A DNA stretch of 15,375 nucleotides from Actinomycetota bacterium (GTDB taxonomy: Bacteria; Actinomycetota; UBA4738; HRBIN12): positions 1 to 15,375 of the forward strand of contig VAYF01000097.1 in the NCBI GenBank assembly GCA_005883885.1. The letters run 5' to 3'. Position 1 is the stretch's first letter, and each line of letters starts with the position of its first letter. Positions 9,861-15,375 of this stretch are shown in pieces. Below the pieces are notes generated by a model. It was not told where the DNA came from. It searched no databases and was given only the letters and a program-made list of their open reading frames with translations. A program made the position numbers and the translations under genes.

Positions 9861-11327
9861 GTGACGATCGACTACCACGCGATCCTGCCGGTGCTGATCC
9901 TGTCGGCCACGATCGTGATCGTGCTCGTCACCGACCTGTTCCTCTCGCCACGGCGCAAATCGGCATCGATGTGGGTGGCGTTCGCCGGCGTGCTCGCGAC
10001 GCTCGTCGCTGTCCTGTCGTTGATCGGGAAGGGTGACCGCCCGGGCTCGTTCGGCGGGTCGTACCAGGTGGACGCCTTCACGATCGTGTTCCAGGCGTTC
10101 TTCATGTCCGCCGCGGCAGTCGTGCTGCTGATCTCGTACCGCTACTTCCGTGAGGGCGGCTTCTACCAGGGCGAGTACTACTTCTTGCTGCTCACTTCCT
10201 TCCTGGGTTGCCTGCTGATGCCGGCCTCCCGCGACCTGCTGATGCTGTTCCTGTCGCTCGAGCTCGTCTCCGCTCCCGGCTTCCTCATGGCGGCGTTCCG
10301 CAAATCCGACGTCAAGGGGAACGAGGGCGGGCTGAAGTTCTTCTTGATCGGCGTGCTGTCGACGGCGGTGATGCTCTACGGGATGAGCCTGATCTACGGG
10401 CTCACGGGCCATCTCCAGCTCGCGGCCGTGAGCGCCGGGCTGCAGCAGCTATCCGGGGCGAAGGAGACCCTCGCCAACGCGGCCATCCTCTTCGTGGTGG
10501 TGGGGTTCGCCTTCAAGATCAGCGCCGTTCCGTTCCAGTTCTGGGCTCCGGACACGTACGAGGGATCGCCCGTGCCGGTGGCGGCGTTCCTGGGCGTCGC
10601 GTCGTCCGCCGCCGGATTCGCGGGGCTGCTCCAGTTGATGTTCGTGGCTTTCGTTCACGAATACGCGTTCTGGGTGCCCCTGTTCGTGGCCCTGTCGCTC
10701 GTCACGATGACCCTCGGGAACCTGGTCGCCCTCCAACAGAGGCACGTGGTCCGGTTGCTCGCGTACTCCGGGATCGCGCAGACCGGGTACATCCTGCTGC
10801 CCTTCGCGCTGGTTTCGGCCGACCCCTCGATCAACCACTCGGCCTTCCAGGCGGCGGTCACGTACATCTTGATCTACGGGATCATGAACCTGGGCGCGTT
10901 CGCCGTGACCACGGCGATCAGCAGCCGACACCCCCTCTTGCAGATCCAGGACTTCGCCGGGCTGGCGAAGAGAGCGCCCCTGCTCGCGACGGCGATGACG
11001 GTCTTCATGGTGTCCCTCGCAGGGGTGCCTCCCACCGGAGGATTCTGGGCGAAGCTGCTGATCTTCCAGGCCGGGATCCAGCGCGGCGGGGTCGGCGTCC
11101 TCCTCGCCGTGGCGATGGTGATCAACTCGGTGATCAGCGTGGGGTACTACTTCTTGATCCCGCGCGCGATGATCTTCGAGGACGCGGAGGACCAGACGCC
11201 GTTGCGGTCGCCGATCCTCGTGACCGCGGTCGTCGCGGTCGCCATGGCCGCGTTGTTGGTGATCTTCGTCGTCCCCAACGCGATCTACCGGCTCGGAGAG
11301 GTCACCTCGCTCGGCTTCGGCGGCTGA
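9861..11327 (+). CDS. nuoN: NADH-quinone oxidoreductase subunit N (second, divergent copy)
   Basis: A 488-residue NuoN paralogue ending the second cluster. It keeps Glu134 in LSLELVSAPGFLMAAF, Lys219 in GFAFKISAVPFQFWAPDTYE and Lys398 in GGFWAKL. At the position of the eighth-helix lysine (Lys257 of the first copy) it reads GVASSAAGF, so Ser249 replaces lysine. The same-length first copy (56-1522) aligns along the whole protein but is clearly divergent, so this is not a recent duplication. The GTG start is 7 bp after nuoM, with GGGGGATGAG just upstream. The likely role is a proton-pump module of the second complex I; the altered residue suggests a modified transfer path. Confidence 0.92.
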   Translation: MTIDYHAILPVLILSATIVIVLVTDLFLSPRRKSASMWVAFAGVLATLVAVLSLIGKGDRPGSFGGSYQVDAFTIVFQAFFMSAAAVVLLISYRYFREGGFYQGEYYFLLLTSFLGCLLMPASRDLLMLFLSLELVSAPGFLMAAFRKSDVKGNEGGLKFFLIGVLSTAVMLYGMSLIYGLTGHLQLAAVSAGLQQLSGAKETLANAAILFVVVGFAFKISAVPFQFWAPDTYEGSPVPVAAFLGVASSAAGFAGLLQLMFVAFVHEYAFWVPLFVALSLVTMTLGNLVALQQRHVVRLLAYSGIAQTGYILLPFALVSADPSINHSAFQAAVTYILIYGIMNLGAFAVTTAISSRHPLLQIQDFAGLAKRAPLLATAMTVFMVSLAGVPPTGGFWAKLLIFQAGIQRGGVGVLLAVAMVINSVISVGYYFLIPRAMIFEDAEDQTPLRSPILVTAVVAVAMAALLVIFVVPNAIYRLGEVTSLGFGG

Positions 11328-11378
11328 ACCGGACGTTCGCGGCGGTCAACGGTACCCTCGAGGAGAGGTGATCGTTCG

Positions 11379-12251
11379 ATGAGTCGCGGCATCAACCGAC
11401 TGAAGACCTGGGTATTGATCGCGGCCCTGGGCGGGCTGTTCGTCGTGATCGGCTCGTTCTGGGGCGCCCAGGGGGCGGTGCTCGGCCTGGGGATCGCCCT
11501 CGTCTTCAACGTCGCCATGTACTGGTGGTCCGGCTCGATCGCGGTCCGGACAACCCGCTCCAGGCCCGTGACCGAACAGGAGTACCCCGACATCTATCGG
11601 ATCGTCCGGGAGCTCGCCGCGGCGGACCACCTGCCGATGCCCCAGATCTACGTCTCGGACATGACCCAGCCGAACGCCTTCGCCACCGGCCGGAACCCGG
11701 AGAACGCCAAGGTGGCCGTGACGAAGGGCATCCTGCAGATCCTGGACGAGCGCGAGCTCCGCGGGGTCCTCGCGCATGAGCTCTCCCACGTGGCGAACCA
11801 CGACATCCTGATCTCCTCGATCGCGGCCGCGATCGGGATGTCCATCACGTTCCTCGCCCGGTTCGCGTTCTGGTTCGGCAACGACGACAACGCGAACCCG
11901 CTCCTCCTGCTCGCGGCCTGGATCTTCGCCCCGATCGCGGCGGCGATCATCCAGATGGCGGTTTCCCGCTCGCGCGAGTACCAGGCCGACGAGTCCGGTT
12001 CCTACCTCTCGCGCGATCCCGAGGCGCTGGCGATCGCGCTCCGCAAGCTGGACGGAGCGGTCCGTGCCGTCCCGCCGCCGGCGAGCGTCAGCCCGGCCGA
12101 GGCCCACCTGTTCATCATGAACCCGCTCGCCGGGCTCCGCGGTGGCGGGATGTCGAACCTGTTCTCGACCCATCCGGCCACGGCCAAACGGATCGAGCGG
12201 TTGGACGCGATCGCCCTGCAGCTCCGCGGCGGCTCGCCCATCGCCGGCTAG
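11379..12251 (+). CDS. htpX: HtpX-family membrane zinc metalloprotease
   Basis: A 290-residue M48-family integral membrane protease that degrades damaged or misassembled membrane proteins. Two N-terminal hydrophobic segments (about 11-29 and 33-51) are followed by the zinc motif HELSH (133-137, catalytic Glu134), a further membrane pair (about 146-166 and 175-194), and SRSREYQADESGS with Glu200 as the expected third zinc ligand. TGRNPENAKVAVTKGIL (103-119) is also typical of the family. The ATG start has a strong ribosome site, AGGAGAGGTG at 11361-11370. The gene follows nuoN by 51 bp with no visible terminator, so read-through is plausible; a TACCCT at 11353 could be a -10 but has no partner box. 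It converges on the decarboxylase gene 12 bp away. Confidence 0.93.
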   Translation: MSRGINRLKTWVLIAALGGLFVVIGSFWGAQGAVLGLGIALVFNVAMYWWSGSIAVRTTRSRPVTEQEYPDIYRIVRELAAADHLPMPQIYVSDMTQPNAFATGRNPENAKVAVTKGILQILDERELRGVLAHELSHVANHDILISSIAAAIGMSITFLARFAFWFGNDDNANPLLLLAAWIFAPIAAAIIQMAVSRSREYQADESGSYLSRDPEALAIALRKLDGAVRAVPPPASVSPAEAHLFIMNPLAGLRGGGMSNLFSTHPATAKRIERLDAIALQLRGGSPIAG

Positions 12252-12263
12252 CGCAACCCGGCG

Positions 12264-13616
12264 TCAGGCCATCGTCCCCAGGATCGCCCGGACGTGCTCG
12301 ATCGTGGTGTTCGGGTTCACGAAGCACAGGCGTGCGACCCGCTCGCCTTCCCACGAGGTCGGCTGGACGAACGCGACCTGCGCGTCCAGCACGCGTCGCC
12401 ACCATCCCTCGTAGTCGTCCGAGGTCCAACCCGTTCGGCGGAACAGGAGGACCGACAGATCGGGCTCCATGATGAGCTCGAGCTCGGGACGGCGGCGGAT
12501 CTCATCCGCCGTCGCCCGGGTGAGCGCCAGGACCGACTCGATCGCCTCGCGATACGCGTCGGTCCCGTAGGTCGCGAGGGAGAACCACAGGGGGAGTCCA
12601 CGTGCGCGGCGGGTGAGGTGGTAGGCCAGATCGGCGGGGTCCAGGGTGGCCTGCGCTTGGGCGGTTTCGAGGTACGAGGCGTGCTGCCGGTGTGCTGCGA
12701 CGGCGAGCGCCGGATCGCGATAGATGAGGGCGCAGGCGTCGTAGGGCGCGAACAGCCACTTGTGCGGGTCGACGATGAACGAGTCGGCGCGCTCAACGCC
12801 ATCGAACAACGGCCGGACGCTCGGTGCGAGCAGCGCGGCGCCCCCGTAGGCGGCGTCGACGTGGAACCAGAGACCCCGGTCGGCACACGCGTCGGCCACC
12901 CCCGCCAGGTCGTCGACGATCCCGGCGTTCGTCGCGCCGGCGCTCGCCACCACCGCGAACACGCCCTCTCCGTCGGCATCGAGCGTCCGGCGGAGCCCGT
13001 CGCCGGTCAGCCGGCCGCGCTCGTCGTGCGGGACCTCCAAGACGTCGACGTCCATCACCCGCGCGGCGGCGACCACGCTGGAATGCACCGTGTCACACGC
13101 GGCGAATCGCCACCGGGCCGGCCGGCCCCCCCGGCGCTCGGCCGCCGCGTGCCGCGCCGTCACGAGCGCCGAGAGGTTCCCCGCCGAGCCGCCGGAGACG
13201 AACACGCCGCCGGCCTCGCCGGGGAACCCGGCGAGGCCGGCGACCCACCGCAGCGCCTCGTTCTCCGCCCAGATCGCGCCGGCCCCGTCGATCCAGCCGG
13301 CGGCGATCGTGGACGACGCCCCGACCACGAGGTCGAACAGCACGCTCGCTTTGGTCGGTGCGGCCGGCACGAACGCAACCGACGCCGGATGATCGGTCGA
13401 GATCGTGGCCGGCGCGAGCACCTCGGACCAGATCCGGAGCGCCTCCTCCCATCCGATCCCTTCGGGTGCGATCGTGCGCCCGGCGCGACGTTCGAGCTCC
13501 TCTGCTGGTGCCACCCGGTCGAGCGGTTGGGGGCTGGCGATCCGGTTCCGCGCGTACGCGACGATCGCTCGCGCCAACTCCTCGGTGTCGTCGTCGTACG
13601 CGTGCATGCGGTGCAT
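12264..13616 (-). CDS. Group II PLP-dependent amino acid decarboxylase family protein
   Basis: A 450-residue fold-type I PLP enzyme of the aromatic amino acid/glutamate/tyrosine decarboxylase group, which converts an L-amino acid to an amine plus CO2. Visible features are SGGSAGNL (141-148, phosphate binding), DTVHSSV with His178 (expected to stack on the cofactor), HVDAAYGG (252-259) with Asp254, DPHKWLFAPYDA (283-294) with the PLP lysine Lys286, and RRARGLPLWFSL (336-347), matching the RRFRALKLW-type motif of this family. The substrate cannot be told. The start is ATG 13616, 20 bp after the aminotransferase stop; ATG 13607 is equally possible, with GGTGAT upstream of it. The open frame reaches back to 14195, but that part lies antiparallel to no known domain and inside the aminotransferase gene. 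It is probably co-transcribed with that gene and contains a strong hairpin at 13208-13242. Confidence 0.88.
   Translation of the reverse strand: MHRMHAYDDDTEELARAIVAYARNRIASPQPLDRVAPAEELERRAGRTIAPEGIGWEEALRIWSEVLAPATISTDHPASVAFVPAAPTKASVLFDLVVGASSTIAAGWIDGAGAIWAENEALRWVAGLAGFPGEAGGVFVSGGSAGNLSALVTARHAAAERRGGRPARWRFAACDTVHSSVVAAARVMDVDVLEVPHDERGRLTGDGLRRTLDADGEGVFAVVASAGATNAGIVDDLAGVADACADRGLWFHVDAAYGGAALLAPSVRPLFDGVERADSFIVDPHKWLFAPYDACALIYRDPALAVAAHRQHASYLETAQAQATLDPADLAYHLTRRARGLPLWFSLATYGTDAYREAIESVLALTRATADEIRRRPELELIMEPDLSVLLFRRTGWTSDDYEGWWRRVLDAQVAFVQPTSWEGERVARLCFVNPNTTIEHVRAILGTMA
13208..13242. repeat. Perfect 16-bp inverted repeat with 3-nt loop inside the decarboxylase gene
   Basis: The arms 13208-13223 and 13227-13242 are exact reverse complements, separated by only GAA. 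The left arm reads CGCCGGCCTCGCCGGG. In the coding strand this spans codons for roughly AGLAGFPGEAGG, just before the phosphate-binding SGGSAGNL. It would form a very stable hairpin in the mRNA or single-stranded DNA. It has no U-tract, so it is not a standard terminator. Confidence 0.9.
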
Positions 13617-13636
13617 CACCGCATCGTCCGGAGCCG

Positions 13637-15019
13637 CTACCCGGTCAGGGCCTGACAGAACTCGCCGAAGGCGTCCACGTAGGTCCGGATGTCCTCCTCG
13701 GTGTGCTGGACCGAGATCGTCCACTGCTCCTCGTCGCCCGGGGTCATGAAGATGCCGCGGTTGACCATCCACGGGTAGGAGGCCCAGTAGAGCTCGGGGT
13801 GCGTCTGGAGGAAGTCGCGGTAGTTCGTCAGCTTCTCCGCGCGGTAGGACACGCAGCCCTTGGCACCGAGGTCCACCGTGTGCGCCGGGATACCGGTCTC
13901 CGCGATCGCCCGGCTGCAGCCCTCGGCGAGCATCTGTCCGAGCTTGCCCAGATGGTCGTAGGCGTCCTTCGTCAGGACCTGGGTGAGCGCCGCGAGCCCC
14001 GCCGCAGACGACAGCGGGTTCCCGTTGAACGTGCCCTGCTGGGCGGCGCCCTTGCCGACCCATTCCATGAAACGCGCCTCGCCGCCGAACGCCCCGATCG
14101 TCGATCCGCCCCCGATCGCTTTCGCATAGGCGGCCAGGTGCGGCCGGACCCCATAGCGCTCGGTGGTGCCACCGTAGGCGATCGTGCCGCCGCACTTGAC
14201 CTCGTCGTAGATCAGGACGGCGCCGTGCTGCTCACAGGCGTCCCGGAGGGCCTGCAGATAGCCGGGGTTCGGTTCTACGATGCCGATGTTCATCATCACG
14301 GGTTCGAGGATCACCGCGGCGACCTCGCCCTCGTTATCCGACAGCGCTTGCTCAACCGCGCTCGCGTCGTTGAACGGAACGATGATCACCGTGTCCCAGA
14401 GCGCATGCGGGACGCCCTTGGAGGTCGGCTCGGTGGTGTACCACGCCTGGCCGTCGGCTCCCGTGTGGAACCGCATGTCCAACACGTCGGCCTCCGGAAC
14501 CACGGAGAACAACACGGAGTCGTGGTGCCCGTGATAGGAGCCCTCCATCTTGATGATCTTGTCCCGCCCGGTCGCGGCGCGTGCCACGCGGAGCGCGTCC
14601 ATCGTCGCTTCCGTTCCCGAGTTCACGAAACGCATCTGCTCGAGCTGGAACCGTTCGCAGATCGCCTCGGCGAGCGCGACGGTATCGGGCGTGGTCACCG
14701 CGAAGTGGATCGCGTTCTGCGCGGCCTTCGTCAGGGCTTCGACGATCTTCGGGTGCGCATGCCCGACGATGTTGACGCCGAAGCCGCCGTGGAAGTCCCT
14801 GTACTCCGTGCCGTCCACGTCCCAGACGCTCGAACCTTTGCCTCGCTGGAGGTAGATCGGGTAGGGATCGCCAACCTGGAAGTTCGAGGACACCCCGCTC
14901 GGCAGGCTCTTGGTCGCCCGCTCGTACAGCTGCTTCGATCCGGGTGTCGTGCTGAGGAGCTTCCCGGTCTCTTCCTCGGCGATCTCCGCCGCACGCGCCT
15001 TGAGCCGCTCAAGGTCCAC
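13637..15019 (-). CDS. Class III aminotransferase, glutamate-1-semialdehyde aminomutase-like
   Basis: A 460-residue fold-type I PLP enzyme. Numbering from the chosen start, it has SGTEA (134-138), EGSYHGHHDSV (159-169), EPVMMN (239-244), YDEVK with Asp272, and YAKAIGGG with the PLP lysine Lys300, followed by GTFNGNPLSSAAGLAAL. This is closest to glutamate-1-semialdehyde aminomutases and related omega-aminotransferases. It departs from true HemL at YDEVKCGG (usually FDEVxTGFR) and in the region before the lysine, and no haem genes are nearby, so the substrate is open. I chose GTG 15019 because AGGAGG (15033-15028 on the minus strand) lies 8 nt upstream; the GTG at 15028 sits inside that ribosome site. 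The decarboxylase gene follows 20 bp downstream. Confidence 0.88.
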   Translation of the reverse strand: MDLERLKARAAEIAEEETGKLLSTTPGSKQLYERATKSLPSGVSSNFQVGDPYPIYLQRGKGSSVWDVDGTEYRDFHGGFGVNIVGHAHPKIVEALTKAAQNAIHFAVTTPDTVALAEAICERFQLEQMRFVNSGTEATMDALRVARAATGRDKIIKMEGSYHGHHDSVLFSVVPEADVLDMRFHTGADGQAWYTTEPTSKGVPHALWDTVIIVPFNDASAVEQALSDNEGEVAAVILEPVMMNIGIVEPNPGYLQALRDACEQHGAVLIYDEVKCGGTIAYGGTTERYGVRPHLAAYAKAIGGGSTIGAFGGEARFMEWVGKGAAQQGTFNGNPLSSAAGLAALTQVLTKDAYDHLGKLGQMLAEGCSRAIAETGIPAHTVDLGAKGCVSYRAEKLTNYRDFLQTHPELYWASYPWMVNRGIFMTPGDEEQWTISVQHTEEDIRTYVDAFGEFCQALTG

Positions 15020-15042
15020 GACTATCACCTCCTGAGGCGCGC

Positions 15043-15072
15043 AGCCTACCTGGGCCCCTGTCGCGGAGGCAA
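15043..15072 (-). promoter_or_regulatory. Candidate promoter for the aminotransferase-decarboxylase pair
   Basis: On the minus strand TTGCCT (15072-15067) and TAGGCT (15048-15043) are separated by 18 bp, a good match to actinobacterial sigma-70-type promoters. A start near 15036 would give a leader of about 17 nt carrying the AGGAGG ribosome site of the GTG at 15019. It lies just after the yajQ stop, suggesting the two PLP genes can be expressed independently of yajQ. Confidence 0.42.
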
Positions 15073-15084
15073 TCCGGCCGGTTC

Positions 15085-15375
15085 TCAGCGGTAGTTCGTG
15101 AATTGGAGCGCGATCCCGAAGTCGTGTTCCTTGACCGCGCGGATCGCCGCCTGCAGATCGTCTCTGGACTTGCTCATCACGCGGACCTGGGAACCCTGGA
15201 TCTGGGTCTGGATCTTCGGGACCGCCTGTCGGACGTGCTTGGAGATCTCCTTGGCCTTCTCGTCGGAGATCCCGGTGACGAGCGAGATCGTCTGGCGGAC
15301 CGAACCCTTGGCGGCCGGCTGGATCTCGCCGGGCTGCAGGGCCTTCAACGGCACTTCTCGGCGGATCGCCTTCTC
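15085..15375 (-). CDS. YajQ-family (UPF0234) nucleotide-binding protein, C-terminal part
   Basis: The last 96 residues of a protein whose start lies beyond the right edge; full-length members are about 160 residues. The visible part begins EKAIRREVPLKAL and continues with EKAKEISKHVRQ, IQTQIQGSQVRVMSKSRDDL and the end GIALQFTNYR, matching the conserved second half of YajQ proteins. The methionine-like GTG at 15354 is internal, since the frame continues with family-like sequence to 15375. YajQ proteins bind nucleotides or RNA, and some bind cyclic di-GMP as regulators; which applies here cannot be told. The stop is 65 bp before the aminotransferase start on the same strand. Confidence 0.9.
   Translation of the reverse strand, partial: EKAIRREVPLKALQPGEIQPAAKGSVRQTISLVTGISDEKAKEISKHVRQAVPKIQTQIQGSQVRVMSKSRDDLQAAIRAVKEHDFGIALQFTNYR

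Noticed and set aside
11328..11378. Separate promoter for htpX
   Set aside because: TACCCT at 11353 fits TANNNT, but no -35-like sequence lies at the right distance, so it is not listed as a feature.
12243..12262. Possible terminator between the convergent htpX and decarboxylase genes
   Set aside because: GCCGG and CCGGC can pair, but the stem is only 5 bp with a 10-nt loop and there is no T-tract on either strand.
13617..14195. N-terminal extension of the decarboxylase frame up to 14195
   Set aside because: This part overlaps the aminotransferase gene in another frame on the same strand and does not resemble decarboxylase sequence; starts at 13616 or 13607 give a normal-sized protein.
13637..15019. 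Calling the aminotransferase hemL
   Set aside because: The fold and general motifs match, but the aspartate-region motif departs from true glutamate-1-semialdehyde aminomutases and no haem genes are adjacent, so only the family is given.
12824..15094. Plus-strand open frame of 756 codons opposite the decarboxylase and aminotransferase
   Set aside because: The composition is extreme (Arg/Pro-rich) with no recognisable motif, and the opposite strand has two well-supported PLP enzymes with correct catalytic residues.

Overview
The window is high-GC DNA with many GTG starts, GTGA stop/start overlaps and TANNNT-type -10 boxes. It most likely comes from an actinomycete-like bacterium (Actinomycetota). 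This is inferred from composition, gene content and gene order; no rRNA or marker phylogeny is available in the window.

Layout. Positions 1-2543 (+) hold the end of an upstream respiratory complex I cluster: the last 18 codons of an unidentified gene (probably nuoM), a complete nuoN, and a long-chain trans-polyprenyl diphosphate synthase likely to make the menaquinone tail. After a 63-bp gap with a plausible extended -10 promoter, positions 2607-11327 (+) carry a second, tightly packed complex I cluster in the order nuoA-B-C-H-I-J-K-L-M-N. It has no nuoD, nuoE, nuoF or nuoG: nuoC runs straight into nuoH with a GTGA overlap. An htpX-type membrane zinc protease follows 51 bp downstream (11379-12251, +). 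On the opposite strand, reading from the right edge, are the C-terminal part of a YajQ-family nucleotide-binding protein (15375-15085), a class III aminotransferase related to glutamate-1-semialdehyde aminomutase (15019-13637), and a group II PLP-dependent amino acid decarboxylase (13616-12264) that converges on htpX.

How the genes work together. The polyprenyl synthase would supply the side chain of the quinone that complex I reduces. The second nuo cluster encodes a complete proton-pumping membrane arm (A, H, J, K, L, M, N) plus the Fe-S/connector subunits B, C and I. It lacks the NADH-oxidising module (E, F, G) and the quinone-site subunit D, so it needs at least NuoD from elsewhere. HtpX may help membrane protein quality control beside this large membrane complex. 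The decarboxylase/aminotransferase pair is a separate two-gene unit that looks like amino acid or amine metabolism of unknown substrate.

Most of the window is recognisable core metabolism. The points that stand out are the D-less second complex I cluster, the loss of a conserved membrane lysine in its NuoN, the paired PLP enzymes, and a perfect 16-bp-stem hairpin inside the decarboxylase gene. No mobile elements, CRISPR arrays, tRNA or rRNA genes were seen, and no gene-free stretch exceeds 65 bp.
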